DNA from: Holothuria scabra
Lineage: Eukaryota; Echinodermata; Holothuroidea; Aspidochirotida; Holothuriidae
DNA: 64,000 nucleotides
Assembly: GCA_037179385.1 (NCBI GenBank)
Contig: CM074194.1
Location: forward strand, 3,737,001 to 3,801,000
Direction: 5' to 3'
Shown here: in pieces, positions 20,701 through 30,333 of the stretch
Numbering within the stretch: position 1 is the stretch's first letter
How the letters are laid out: each line of letters starts with the position of its first letter
Notes under the pieces: model-generated
Databases searched by the model: none
Seen by the model: only the letters and a program-made list of their open reading frames with translations
Told to the model about the DNA's origin: nothing
Position numbers and translations under genes: made by a program

Positions 20701-21053
20701 TAATGATGCAATGGGTGATTATGACCATCATGAGTTTTGCTGCCATTCTTATTGAGTGCTTTCACTGCTTCCACAAGCCCTGCCCCTTTTGACAGGCAAA
20801 ATCTAGTGAAGTACACCATTCATTGTAGCAAGCTTAGAGGCAGCTGATTACCTACCTGTAACTGTTGCACTATAACACTTGATTTTTGCCCTACAGTGTG
20901 CGTGGCTTACCACCTGTAGTGTAACCTCCAACTGAAACCCCCACCAACCCAAACCTAGGTAGTCCCCAGTCGTACCTGTTCATGTGTTTTTATCTCTTTT
21001 TCTTTCAGGATGGAATGAAGTGGGTTCTGAAGACTTGTTCTAAACCCAAGTAG
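11717..21053 (+). CDS. ADP-ribosylation factor-like protein 3 (ARL3), 5 coding exons, 181 aa
   Basis: ARL3 is a small GTPase. In its GTP form it binds the carriers UNC119 and PDE6-delta and releases lipidated cargo into cilia; RP2 is its GAP and ARL13B its GEF (family knowledge). Coding exons: 11717-11719, 14048-14252, 15863-15969, 16977-17162, 21009-21053. Introns all have GT..AG ends, and joined lengths give 182 codons including TAG. Visible motifs: Gly2 in [11 protein letters not shown]-loop GLDNAGKT at residues 24-31; switch [12 protein letters not shown] with Thr48; WDIGGQ switch II with Gln71; NKQD at 126-129; CSA at 158-160. The numbering matches vertebrate ARL3 (182 aa) almost exactly, which separates it from ARL2. 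The first coding exon gives only the Met codon, which makes the 5' end invisible to simple ORF searching. The neighbouring reductase gene converges from the other strand. A possible AATAAA signal is at 21874-21879. Confidence 0.96.
11720..14047 (+). other. ARL3 intron 1
   Basis: The first 200 bp are rich in CTAGCCTA and TAGGCCTA motifs. A 615-bp inverted-repeat element lies at 12066-12680. The remainder holds no recognised exon; the open frame at 13341-13652 has no splice support and no family resemblance. Confidence 0.6.
12066..12680. mobile_element. 615-bp element with CCGCCC-rich terminal inverted repeats
   Basis: The left end GTTAGTTTCCGCCCTCG and the right end CGAGGACGGAAACTAAC are inverted repeats. 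They continue inward with TTACTTTCCGCCCC on the left and GGGGCGGAAAGTA on the right. Extra inverted TTTCCGCCCC / GGGGCGGAAA units at 12111-12135 and 12585-12600 make each end a small foldback. No ORF is present and no clear target duplication was found. An element with similar GTTAGTTTC ends is at about 59570. Confidence 0.6.
14048..14252 (+). CDS. ARL3 coding exon 2
   Basis: Encodes residues 2-69 plus the first base of Gly70: the N-terminal helix, the P-loop GLDNAGKT, switch I ([11 protein letters not shown]) and WDIG. The acceptor is CTACAG before 14048; the donor is GTGAGT at 14253. Confidence 0.96.
14253..15862 (+). other. ARL3 intron 2
   Basis: No second gene is seen. Near 15360-15440 there is a conserved-looking GC-richer segment (TTGCCTCTTATGACAGGTGG and AACCCCCAGCCCACAGGGGG), probably part of a dispersed repeat. 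The rest is AT-rich. Confidence 0.45.
15863..15969 (+). CDS. ARL3 coding exon 3
   Basis: Encodes Gly70 (completed) to Leu105: [20 protein letters not shown], then [16 protein letters not shown]. Gln71 is the residue positioned for GTP hydrolysis in ARF-like GTPases. The acceptor is TTCTGACAG; the donor GTAAGT is at 15970. Confidence 0.96.
15970..16976 (+). other. ARL3 intron 3
   Basis: Contains a short relic (AAATATTGCATATTCAAGG near 16408) matching the interior of the four-copy MITE family at 29489, 39643, 44987 and 59697. Nothing else is recognised. Confidence 0.4.
16977..17162 (+). CDS. ARL3 coding exon 4
   Basis: Encodes residues 106-167: [20 protein letters not shown], then NKQD (guanine specificity) and the [10 protein letters not shown] segment corresponding to the SAK-type motif. 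Acceptor TTTTTCAG; donor GTAATC at 17163. In phase on both sides. Confidence 0.96.
17730..18310 (+). repeat. ~580-bp interspersed repeat, copy 1 of 3
   Basis: Starts AAAAGAAGGATTTAAGG and ends AAACTTCCCCTTTGATAGG. The same ordered sequence (CATGTTAGAGGTGTACTTAT, CTCAAAATATGAGAATGTAA, GGAAGTGATATAAGCTCTGT, TTGAATGGAACTTTCACC) recurs at 40044-40522 and 48689-49265, always in + orientation. The ends are weak inverted repeats (TTTAAGG..., ...CTTAAACTTCCCCTTTAA in other copies), so this may be a large MITE. Confidence 0.65.
18825..19420 (+). repeat. Short tandem satellite with AGGTCAAAGGTCA, reverse orientation
   Basis: About four ~155-bp units, each with a GGTGGAGGTCAAAGGTCATT core, an AACACGATATCTCAAGAACG-like core and ATTGAGTAGATGATCCCTAT. 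Exact AGGTCAAAGGTCA occurs at 18911-18923 and 19067-19079. This is the reverse orientation of the large array at 32.3-37.9 kb, from which it has diverged. Confidence 0.7.
20040..20360 (+). repeat. Diverged unit of the AGGTCA satellite
   Basis: GTAGAGGTCAAAGGTTGGGG at 20055 and AAAGGTCATTTTGGGTCACA at 20221 mark two degenerate units. They end in the same GGCAAGGAATCACTAAGCCT motif that follows the unit at 19515. Confidence 0.45.
21009..21053 (+). CDS. ARL3 coding exon 5 and stop
   Basis: Encodes [14 protein letters not shown] and the TAG stop at 21051-21053. DGM.W(V/C) is the conserved start of the last ARL3 helix. The acceptor is CTTTCAG. Confidence 0.95.
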   Translation, partial: DGMKWVLKTCSKPK

Positions 21054-21890
21054 TCCTGAATCAAACCATGGCACTCCCATCACACCTCCTCCATGAAGGA
21101 TAAGAATCACTCCTGTTTGATTTCATGGGCTCAGCTAGGTACTCTAGAGCGACACATAAACCACAATAATTTGTTCAAACAAGTGACCTAGTGGCAGCTA
21201 TACTTAATGTAAAATGTGCGTTGTAGGTTGTTATAGTTACATTACCCGAACTGCTCATGATTACTACATGTACAGTCAGATCTATGTGATATGTGCAGTA
21301 GTTTATGAAAACACAGCAATCAAAACTATATTATGTGATGAGACTTGTCAAAATGTGAGTTATTTGAAATAGTAGTACATCATTGTACTGTAATGATTCC
21401 TTCCTAGCTCACTTCAATCATCCAATGGTGGAACATTTTCACTTTTTCCCATTTTTTTTCCTGATTATCTTTTTTGCATATTATTTAAATGTCCTTTAAG
21501 ATCTGTGTTATATATTTGCTCATGTGTAGATCAAGCGGATTATTTCTCTTCTACCTGGAATGTATGAAGCATTACATATGTGAAATTGTTTCGTTATGTG
21601 GTCTTTTTCAAGAAATTATATTTGGGTACTTTTAACTGGCCAGCTCATGAAGTTGTCACCAAGTCCTGCTTCCAAGAAGACCCTGAGACTCTCCAAGAGC
21701 AGTAAGCTTGATGATCATGCAATGCTGCTGAAGAAAGATGTGTATAGATTAAACCCAAGTTCCGTACGTACCTGTAGTTAAGTCCACCATTTGTAGGATC
21801 CATCAGCCTTAAATCGTTTTATTTTTCTGTCTACATGCAATTTTGAACCTTCGTATTTTGATCAAATTCAGGTAATAAAGAGGTGTTTTG
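21054..21890 (+). other. Probable ARL3 3' UTR
   Basis: Downstream of the stop there is no further coding match. The first canonical AATAAA is at 21874-21879, which would give a 3' UTR of roughly 0.8 kb. The end point is inferred, as no transcript evidence is available. Confidence 0.35.
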
Positions 21891-24800
21891 GTGTACAATC
21901 ATTCATGATGTAGGTCAGCAATGAATTTGAAAGATTAAAAGCTGATGGAACACATTTACAGTATATCAGACTAAATGAAACAATCACTTGACTGTTGAAT
22001 TTATCAACTGACACCTTCCTCCCTTTGATTAAATGCTTACAAAGCAGAGTGGAAGCATGTTGGAATTGCAAGAATTTACTTTAAAACAGGGGTATGAGGT
22101 GAGGGGGAAGGGAGGGTTAACTGTTAAGTTGGAATTATCCAAAACAGACTTATTTGGTTGTACCTCCTATCACTTGATCCTGAATTAAACATCTGCTTTC
22201 AAGGGCTTTCCTTTGTGGTTCTGGTATAAATACTCTCTTAAAGACACCTTTGGCATTCCTTCATGTTTTATTGAGTAGCTAAATAGTGAACAGGCAAAGT
22301 TATATTTTCTCTTCAGTTGAATGCACTGCATTCATAACATGATGCTCTGTGAAAGACTCAAAGAATATAAGTACATGTCAGAGGACCAGATCTTGATTTT
22401 GTGAATGCAGAGAATCTTTGAAAGAACCAAAATTGATTTGGTATTGTTCAGTGGGCCCCACCGGTCTATGTTCTGTACTTACCTACTTTACTTAAAACTT
22501 GGTTAAGTTACCAATCCTGGGTGACATGTCAATGATGTCATGTAATGAAGAGTGGGAGTGGCATGGATTGGATCCTGTGCTTTTCTAGACATTAAGTCAG
22601 TGCAATTTTTCTGGGGTTTACATCATGGGACCAATATTAGTGATATCTCTGTATTGAAATAGGCATAATTGAAATAGCCCAGGGTAAGATGTGAGTGGAA
22701 TTCACCACAATTGTTGTGCAATTGTGATCCTCTCAAATGCATAGAAATCTGTTTTGGCAGAGGCTAAAAGCTCTGGACAACTGTCTTGGGGAAGCAGTCC
22801 CATCCCCTGCCTCTTTCCTTTGGAAAATCTTCTGGATATTCCAAGGTCTCTGTAAACGTGTGATTACATTATCTGCAAATTATTGACACTTTGTTATCGT
22901 AGGAAAAAGGTATTCTGCTTCCAACCACCCACATTTTTTACTAGGGGGGGGGGGGGGACTTTGCACAAGTGGGGTCACTTGTAATGAAATTTTGGGATAA
23001 GAGTTAAGATGACACATGTTGAGGTGAAGCTAGAAAGCATCCATATAAGAATTTGTCATACTTTTGTATCATGTTTTGGATTCTGTTAAATTGTTTTGTT
23101 TTATGTTTTGTCCTTGATAAAATGGGCACTAGCCCCATCACTTCACTGCAGTATTAAGTAGCAGTCAGGTGCAAATATTTGTGTAACTTGTTTGGGTGGA
23201 AACCTGAAAATTAAGCAGTTATACTGTCTTATCAATAGGTCAGTCTTTGTTTTTGTAGCTGGTGTAACTATGCATATGTCTAGATATTGCTTTGAAAGGA
23301 AATTTTTGTCTGTTTTGTAGGTTTATAAAGATGAGCAAACAGTGGAGCACTTGTGCTTTTATGATCTGTGACCAGCAGTATTAGTAGTTTCCAATTTGTA
23401 ATTTAAGTTTTTTTAGTTTCACAAAAGAAACGATTAGAGAATGCAGCTTTTGATTGAATTTAAGAGGTAGTTGTTTCCAGCACCAAACAGCATATTTAAG
23501 TAGAAACATTCTTTTAAAACTTGAAATTTTAAGGAATGTAATTGGTGCAAATTAATGATCAGGGGATAGGCTTTGTGCAGGATGTCACCATACCTCCCAT
23601 GGTGAACAAAAATGTATGTTTGTTTGTGAAAGCTTTAGAACTTACAATCCACTAAAAGTTCTATATGGAAAGAACAATGGAAGATCAGGTGATGCATACC
23701 CCACTTAAGTTTGCCTGCAGGAAAATAAGCTACACTCAATGAAAGTTTCTTGTTGACAGCTACGCTATTTCGAAATATATTTAGAAAGTCATGTATCTGG
23801 GGTGCTTTTACTTCAAAAATAAGCCTAATATGACCTTAACTCTAATGTACCCTTTATATTTGTTCAGAAAACTCAACATGACTGACACACCCAATTCAAT
23901 TTGTTTCATAAAGAGTAACAGTTTGATGTAACATTTCATTTCAGACGAAGTGTAGCATGATGGAGCAAAACGAAGATCAATACTATTAATCTTTATTATA
24001 TAGCCCCTAACTGCAAATGGTACCATTACTTCACCCTCACCCTTAGCCATGGTATATCAGTAGACCTTTATGGACTCAACATTAAATCCCATACTGATGA
24101 AGTACAGTGCCAGAATTATGCAAAGTGCAGAGGGCAGTGTTCCACTCCACCCGTCCCAGGTGCGCATGTGCGTAAATACTCCTGTCAGTTTGGAGAGATG
24201 CTTTATTCCTACACTTCACAGGCTGCATTGGTAATAACTGAGTAAGTGTAAAATGTGATGCATGGACAACTGCTGCAAAGGTAAAGGTTCAACCTTTGAC
24301 CCATACCAAGATGCGTTGACTCTGAACATTTCTGAAGTTGTCTATTGTTAGAAACATCACCATTTTAAGTGTAATTCTTGCATGTTGCAGGTATGCATGA
24401 GTCACATTGTGTAAACAGAACACATTTTGTTGGCAAATTAAATTTGGGCACTGAATGCTTTTGAATCAAGCCATTTCTGAAATCTTTAAGACCTTCCAAG
24501 GAATGATGATTGCATTTCAAAATGTAACAGAAGTAACTTTAATGATGTTTGTGCACTGCCAATCTGCCATCATTCCAACACATTGAAATTTGTCCTCCAA
24601 GGTATTTCCAGTCGTTTATGTATCAAGGAAGACAGGGATCATGGGGTGTAAGATTATCACATCCATTCACATATGGAATTTCAATCTTAAACTTCAATAT
24701 CAATCTTTTAAAAATTCGTTTTATAACTTTGAGGGTGAATTACCACTACTGATTTACTTCCAGTGGATATGATTTCCCTTCGTCACCTTGATTTTTACAT

Positions 24801-25015
24801 GTTTATTACAGATACAGTTTTTCTATGTTGTGAGTGTATGTTGATAAGAAGTAACCAATTTTCTTGCACAATTTTCCCAAAAGGTCATTACACATGAGGA
24901 ATTTCTTCAGAGCCATCCCCTCTCAAATATGTACGCTTTGAAAATAGCTTTGCTTCAAAAATCGTCCTTTGTGATGCTTGAAAAAAGCAGACATGGGTCT
25001 TTAACCTGATTGTCA
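21891..25015. other. Intergenic stretch between the two convergent genes
   Basis: No gene recognised. A poly-G run lies at 22945-22958. The short open frames lack family features. Parts may belong to an extended ARL3 3' UTR. Confidence 0.4.
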
Positions 25016-25019
25016 TTCA

Positions 25020-25540
25020 TTTTTTGGAAAGGTCATTATCCAGAGGGTTGTTTTTGGTGGCCGAGACTAATGTCATTACACAGATTGATTGTAACAATCA
25101 TTATTCAGAAACAAGAAGAGGAAGGGTCGTTATTCCAAACAGAAGATTAGGGTTGTTATTCTGAATCCAAAGTAGAGAGTCCTTATTCCAAAAGGAGAAT
25201 GAAGGTCATTATTTTAAGTAGAGGATAAAGGTTGCTATTCAGAATAAAATGTTAGGATTATCGTTCCAGAATGAAAATGTGCTGGCCATTGTGCCAATGG
25301 GGCAATTCTAAATTTGGAATAATGACTGCTATTCTTGATTTGAAATTAAAACCCTTGTTTTTAATTCGGAATAGCAACCCACTTTCCTCATTCGGAATAA
25401 CAAACCTTTGAAGTAACAGCCCGAACCTTCAGTAGGAATAATGACCCTTTGGAGTAAGAAACTTTTGGGAGGCTGATCCAAATGTTGTATTCCGCATAAT
25501 GACCTTTGGCATAACAACTTTTGGGAGTAATGATCGGACC
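25020..25540. repeat. Palindromic minisatellite of GGTCATTATTCC-type units
   Basis: To the left of about 25285 there are repeated units of the form GGTCATTAT/GGTCGTTATTCCAAA (25030, 25126, 25150, 25171, 25204, 25230). To the right the same motif appears reverse-complemented (GGAATAATGAC, CGGAATAGCAACCC, CGGAATAACAAACC, GGAATAATGACCC, TAATGACC at 25497). The unit length is irregular, roughly 27-35 bp. The array is therefore one large degenerate inverted repeat. Confidence 0.65.
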
Positions 25541-26485
25541 CAATTTAATCCCGTCTTAACTCCATTATTTCTTGTACCATTTATACTTTTTTGAAAATGA
25601 TCAAAAAAGTGGAAGATTCAACAGTTTATTCATCTTGAGCTATCAACCGTCCCATTAAAGTGTGCATGATGTCAGAAGTACCTTGTTTGTGTATTCATCA
25701 CCTTGTGAAGATGTAAATCTGTTATCTTTTTTTCTTCCATCTGTAAGTTTGCTGTATCTTTTATGTACTGTGAACAACAAACGTCTTTCGAATGAACTCT
25801 ACTTGTCATTTCTTTTTTGTGTCGGGTTGTGTAATTCTGCTAACACTGCATGTGTTTGAGCCACAAAAGCACTCCCAAAAGCACCAAAGTCAGTAAAACC
25901 ACACAGGGTTGCACTGTTACACTTTATATAGTATAAATCTAGCTAGCCTACAGGTCTTTAAAGTTTTCATTGAAAGGTTGCAATCAGAATTTGTTTGTAC
26001 ACTTTTTTTACTCAACAATTCTGCATCACAATCAGTATCATGCACTGAGTCATAACTAACAAGAAATGATCTGCTGTCATTGACTAATACTGTAATTGGT
26101 CACCATGTAGGCTGTCTTGTAAGAATTGCATGCAAACATGAAAAGTTTAAAAATTCTCATCGAACTGTAATTATCAAAATAATTAAAGAGCCAAACCTCT
26201 CACCCTAAACTACAATTTTGATACGGGGGTACCAAAATTCTCAATTGGTTCAGGTCTTTGTTTGACAGCTTATTCAAACAATGCAGAGTACCAAAGCTTA
26301 TATTACACAACATGAATGGTGCTGAGAGTGTTTTGATTGTAGAAATGAGTTTTTCTTTTCTCACCTTGAAGCAATAACCTTAGATTGTATCTTGATGAAC
26401 ATGAATTTCAGACAGTTGTGGCAGGGACTTGAGTAAGAAGGTTAGGAGAATTGGTACTGTTTGGGGTGAGAGAACTGGGCCTTTA
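25541..26485. other. Intergenic stretch, no gene seen
   Basis: AT-rich DNA with no recognised exon, RNA gene or repeat family. Confidence 0.35.
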
Positions 26486-26489
26486 AGGT

Positions 26490-27010
26490 TTTTAGCTCAA
26501 ACCAGCTCAAAATGCTGTTTGAGCTATTGTGATCTGCCACTGTCACTGTCACTATGTCTATCCATCTATCGTTTCTGTTCACAATTGCCTTTTATGATCT
26601 CGGGGGCACATTTGTTGACGGATTGTAATGAAACTTGGACACATCGGTCCTTGAACATGGGGCTACACATGTTGCATTCCAAAAGTTGAGGTCAAAGGTC
26701 ATCTAGGAGTAATGGACATTACTGCTGTTTTGTGAATATGCTTTAAATTGTGTCTCCACCAACAAATACTGCAGTGCAATGTCCTGAATGTTGGCGGTAG
26801 TGTTCCTTATGCAGTGGTTGTTGAGTCTTGTATGTAGATTTGTAACTATCCAAGGTCATTTGAGGTCATATGAGGTCAAAAAGTGTGACCATTTTTGTAG
26901 TTTTGCTATTGCTTTGCACATGTGAGACCAATAGTTACCAAACATAGCATGTTCAATTGACTTTTGAAGTGCTTCTAGCTGATTGAAAAATATAGTTCAA
27001 AGGTCACCTT
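26490..27010 (+). repeat. Interspersed repeat containing a DR1 motif
   Basis: Starts near TTTAGCTCAAACCAGCTCAA and TTGAGCTATTGTGATCTGCC. It carries GGGGGCACATTTGTTGACGG, GTAATGAAACTTGGACACAT and an exact AGGTCAAAGGTCA at 26689-26701, then AAGGTCATTTGAGGTCATAT at about 26850. It looks like a single long unit of another AGGTCA-bearing repeat family. Confidence 0.45.
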
Positions 27011-29488
27011 TTGAGAACATATTTTGAAATGCTTTTTCCTCTTTAATAGATGCATTGCAAAATTGTCCTCATAATTGCTCAGAAGGATAACTGGGATACA
27101 AGAATTACAAATTTCTTGTCCATTGTGGGATGAATAATAATTGTGACACCTTTTTGATCAATTTTGTGCCCCTGTATTTTTGCTAGTTGCACTAATTCAA
27201 CTTTTTATGTTTTTCATTGAACTGTAATCCCTTTAAAACTGTCAGTGTACAAGCAACATGTCCTATGCTTCTAAACTAGCCTTGCTTGTGGAAGGGATGA
27301 AGAGGGTCAAATTTCTTCTATTGTGTTCAGGTACATAGGAAGCTTACTATTGTGTAATTATAGCCCATTGGTCTTGCCCTTTTCCTTGCTAATGACTAAC
27401 TAAAATGTTTTCCGTTAAAGTAGTAAGCAAGGCGGCTGGGGGTTACCATTTTACCTGACAGAAATTAAAGGCTTGGTCTCACGCACCCCAGGACACTCAG
27501 TGTTATCTCGTGTTTACAATCAGGCAAAACGGCAGGTTAACCCTGTGTATTCTACTGTAGTTTGTGTTCTCAGGTTCCCCGTTTTTCATTAATTGGGAGT
27601 GTTACCATAGTTTCAAGGTCAATTATTTCCCATACCAATTACTGCAAAATGTTAGAAAATACCTGTCATCAGTACCATAAACAACTGTGTCCTTGCTTGA
27701 TTAGACAAACACTGTGTTTAAAATCGCTTAACCCTGTAATTTCTGAGGTGGATCGAAATGTAGACACCAACCCTGTGTTCCCACATTACTTGAGCGTGAG
27801 GTAATACAGTGTAATCTCGAGGGCAGGATACGTAAGACCACAGTATAAACATCCTTAACTATGGGTACATCTTTTCAAGAAATAACACCTATGTATGACA
27901 TGCATGGAGAGTGATTTTCTTGGCATTGGAAGTCATCACTGTGCAGTAATTCAACAGGTTTGAGCTTCAGCACAAGATGATGGTGCTCTATGGTACTGTA
28001 GTTCTTACTGGAAAGAGCTGTTCAATGGCTGGTAAATAATCAGATTAGAAATGAGAGTCAAGGTACTAGATCAGAAAAGTTTGAATTTTCTCTGTCAAAC
28101 TCTTGTCGTCTCTCTTGCTCAAGGCTTATGTATGAATGCCACAGGTTAGGTGTGAAACACAGGAACACACAGTTAACTCAACATTCAAGAGAAGGGAAAT
28201 ATCAAAGCTCTTCCTAGTCATGTCTCACTTTGTCAAATACAAATTTTAAAATTGAAATTCAAATAATTTAGTGAAGAAATGTTTTTGAAGTTGACATATG
28301 GAAATTGCAAACATTGCTTGATAAAAGAAATTTAGTTCAGTGGTTATGAAGAATAACAAGATATTTTGATTAAAATGACTTTATTTACAATGATACATGA
28401 TTGTAACTTTTAATAATCATAAGTACTATAAATGGAATGGTCCCAGATAAAGAGTATAGCCTTATGTTCAAGATCATACAAAACTAAAATAAGGTAGCAT
28501 GGATCATATATGACAGATTTCTGAAAGGGCTTACCACTAAGAAATAAAAACTTATTTCATGGCTAATATGAAGCAAGATGGTTGAATGGAATAGCACAGT
28601 AGATATAGTCTTAAGAAACACAGATCTATAGCCAAAAATGGCATGACCATCTCCCTGTAAACTATTTTCTGGTCCTCCTAAAGCAAAGGTTCCCAACTTT
28701 GTTTCAAGGCAACCCTTATCAGGTTACAACGTTGTACTGCACACCCAATAAGTATACCCCCCCCCAAAAAAAAAAAAAAAAAACTACTCTGCACTAATTA
28801 CTGTTCCTTGTAAAGTACTGCACATATTCAGGTTGTTGTTTGTCTCATGCAATTTAAAATTTCTGGAAGTTTAAAGTGATGTTTACATTTTGAGTAATGA
28901 GTAACAAACTTCCAAAGTTTGCAACCACAGGGTTGGGAAACCATACCAAAGAGAGCTTAAATATGCCAGTGACTCAATTGTCTCCCTTCCACGTAACTTG
29001 TCCGCATGACCATGGCCTTGCTTTAGGAAATCCAAGTAGAGCATTTTACATGACATATGGCAAGGTGTAGCTGTAAAGGCAGAAATGTAATTCTCCTTTA
29101 CATATTTTCATGGTTCCCAAGATGAGCATTTTATGTGACAGATGGCAAGGTGTAGCTGCAGAGACTGATATGTAATTAACTCTCCTTTTTCATGGTTCAA
29201 AACTTTTGGCTCAATTTGAATCAACACTAGAATATTTCTGAAACATTTTCCTGTGTCATCTCTGACTCCCAGCATTACAACAAGCATTGTTTGCCTGTGA
29301 TACTGCACTATATTTTTTTTGGTCGTATATGTAAATTAAAATATAGTACTAAGTATTCAAAACGGGAGCATCTTTTTAGCTCACAATGATGTATTATCTG
29401 CATAGTTAAGTGGTCATCTTTGAGAAACAGATATGGATTCTTTATTTTGTAATATGTAAAGGCTTATGCCATTTTATTTTATTCTTTT
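27011..29488. other. Intergenic stretch, no gene seen
   Basis: No gene is supported. A C5-10/A-rich simple tract lies at about 28758-28783. Two short near-copies (AGCATTTTACATGACATATG at 29040 and AGCATTTTATGTGACAGATG at 29123, each followed by GCAAGGTGTAGCTG) make a local duplication of about 83 bp period. Confidence 0.4.
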
Positions 29489-29752
29489 TGAAGGGCAAAA
29501 TCAGTCTTACCCCAAACTAATTGGAAACAAAAGCTAAATCTCTTAATTTTCTTGTTATTTCTACTCCAAGTACATTTTGTAATATTTCAGGACTTAAATA
29601 TGGCATATTCAAGGAAAAGCAAGCGGTTACTCCTTGTAAATATCACAATTTGAGAAGAAAAAATATTGTCACATGATGATTCTCAAGAGCCATTCATAAA
29701 GTTGAATAGTATACTGTACTAATGCAAGTTTGGGTGACTGCATGTACCCTTG
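29489..29752 (+). mobile_element. MITE family with AGGGCAAxAxCAGTC ends, copy 1 of 4
   Basis: The left end is AAGGGCAAAATCAGTCTTAC and the right end is GGGTGACTGCATGTACCCTT, inverted relative to each other. The interior shares ATGGCATATTCAAGGAAAAG and AATTTGAGAAGAAAAAATAT with copies at 39643-39904, 44987-45229 and 59697-59954. Length 264 bp; no coding capacity. Confidence 0.65.
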
Positions 29753-30290
29753 GTTTAACCACTCACTGATGGTAACTTTTATGATCAATATAATTGCTAT
29801 AAAACGTCGATAAATGGGGAGAGGCAAATCATGAATTTTTAATAGCCCTGCATGATATTTGCTTTCAAATTATCACAAGAAAGTGCATGGATGCCAACTA
29901 ACTGCCACACCAGCAACTGTGGAGCCAATTTTGAAGTGCGGGGGCTAATCATCGAAGCGGCCCAATATGTCCAATAAAATAAATGCAGTTTAAGGCGGCC
30001 CAAAATGCCCACAGCAAAAAAGTGCGGGGGCTAAAGCCCCCCTGGCCCCCCCATCTCCATGGTCCCTGCACACATATTTTCTTTTGGCATCATCCCCTTT
30101 GGCTTGCTTTGAATCACACCATTATTGAAGTCCAGCTGATCATTACATATCCTTTGTCACAGTGTGTTGATTTTCATTTCAAAACAGCAAAGGGGTTACA
30201 AATGCCGTAGGAGTATTTGATAAGCCTAGTAGGATAAAATTTCATCAGCTATGACAAATTTCAATCGTATTCTCCTCCCTATAAGTCCAC
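29753..30290 (-). other. Probable 3' flank or UTR of the aldo-keto reductase gene
   Basis: Lies just beyond the reductase stop codon on the minus strand. The closest minus-strand AATAAA matches are near 29473-29478 and 29441-29446, inside or beyond the MITE. Around 29935-30060 there are two AGTGCGGGGGCTAA motifs and a C-rich tract. The real cleavage site cannot be placed. Confidence 0.3.
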
Positions 30291-30333
30291 TTAAGCCTTG
30301 TAGGGAAAGAACGGATGAAGAGGATGCTTGATC
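30291..30333 (-). CDS. Aldo-keto reductase exon 9 (last)
   Basis: Completes Gly305 and encodes [13 protein letters not shown] then TAA. The acceptor is CTCAACAG just above 30333. The HP..PF pattern is the usual AKR1 C terminus. It is too short to appear in an ORF listing and was found by splice phase and motif. Confidence 0.82.

Larger units (their letters stand above)
17163..21008 (+). other. ARL3 intron 4
   Basis: The longest ARL3 intron is filled with repeats: a fragment related to the 3345 foldback (17190-17345), a ~580-bp repeat copy (17730-18310), a short DR1-bearing satellite (18825-19420) and a related unit (20040-20360). The two satellite-type units end in the same GGCAAGGAATCA..AAGCCTTTTGGC motif (19515 and 20338). 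No exon other than those of ARL3 is seen. Confidence 0.55.
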
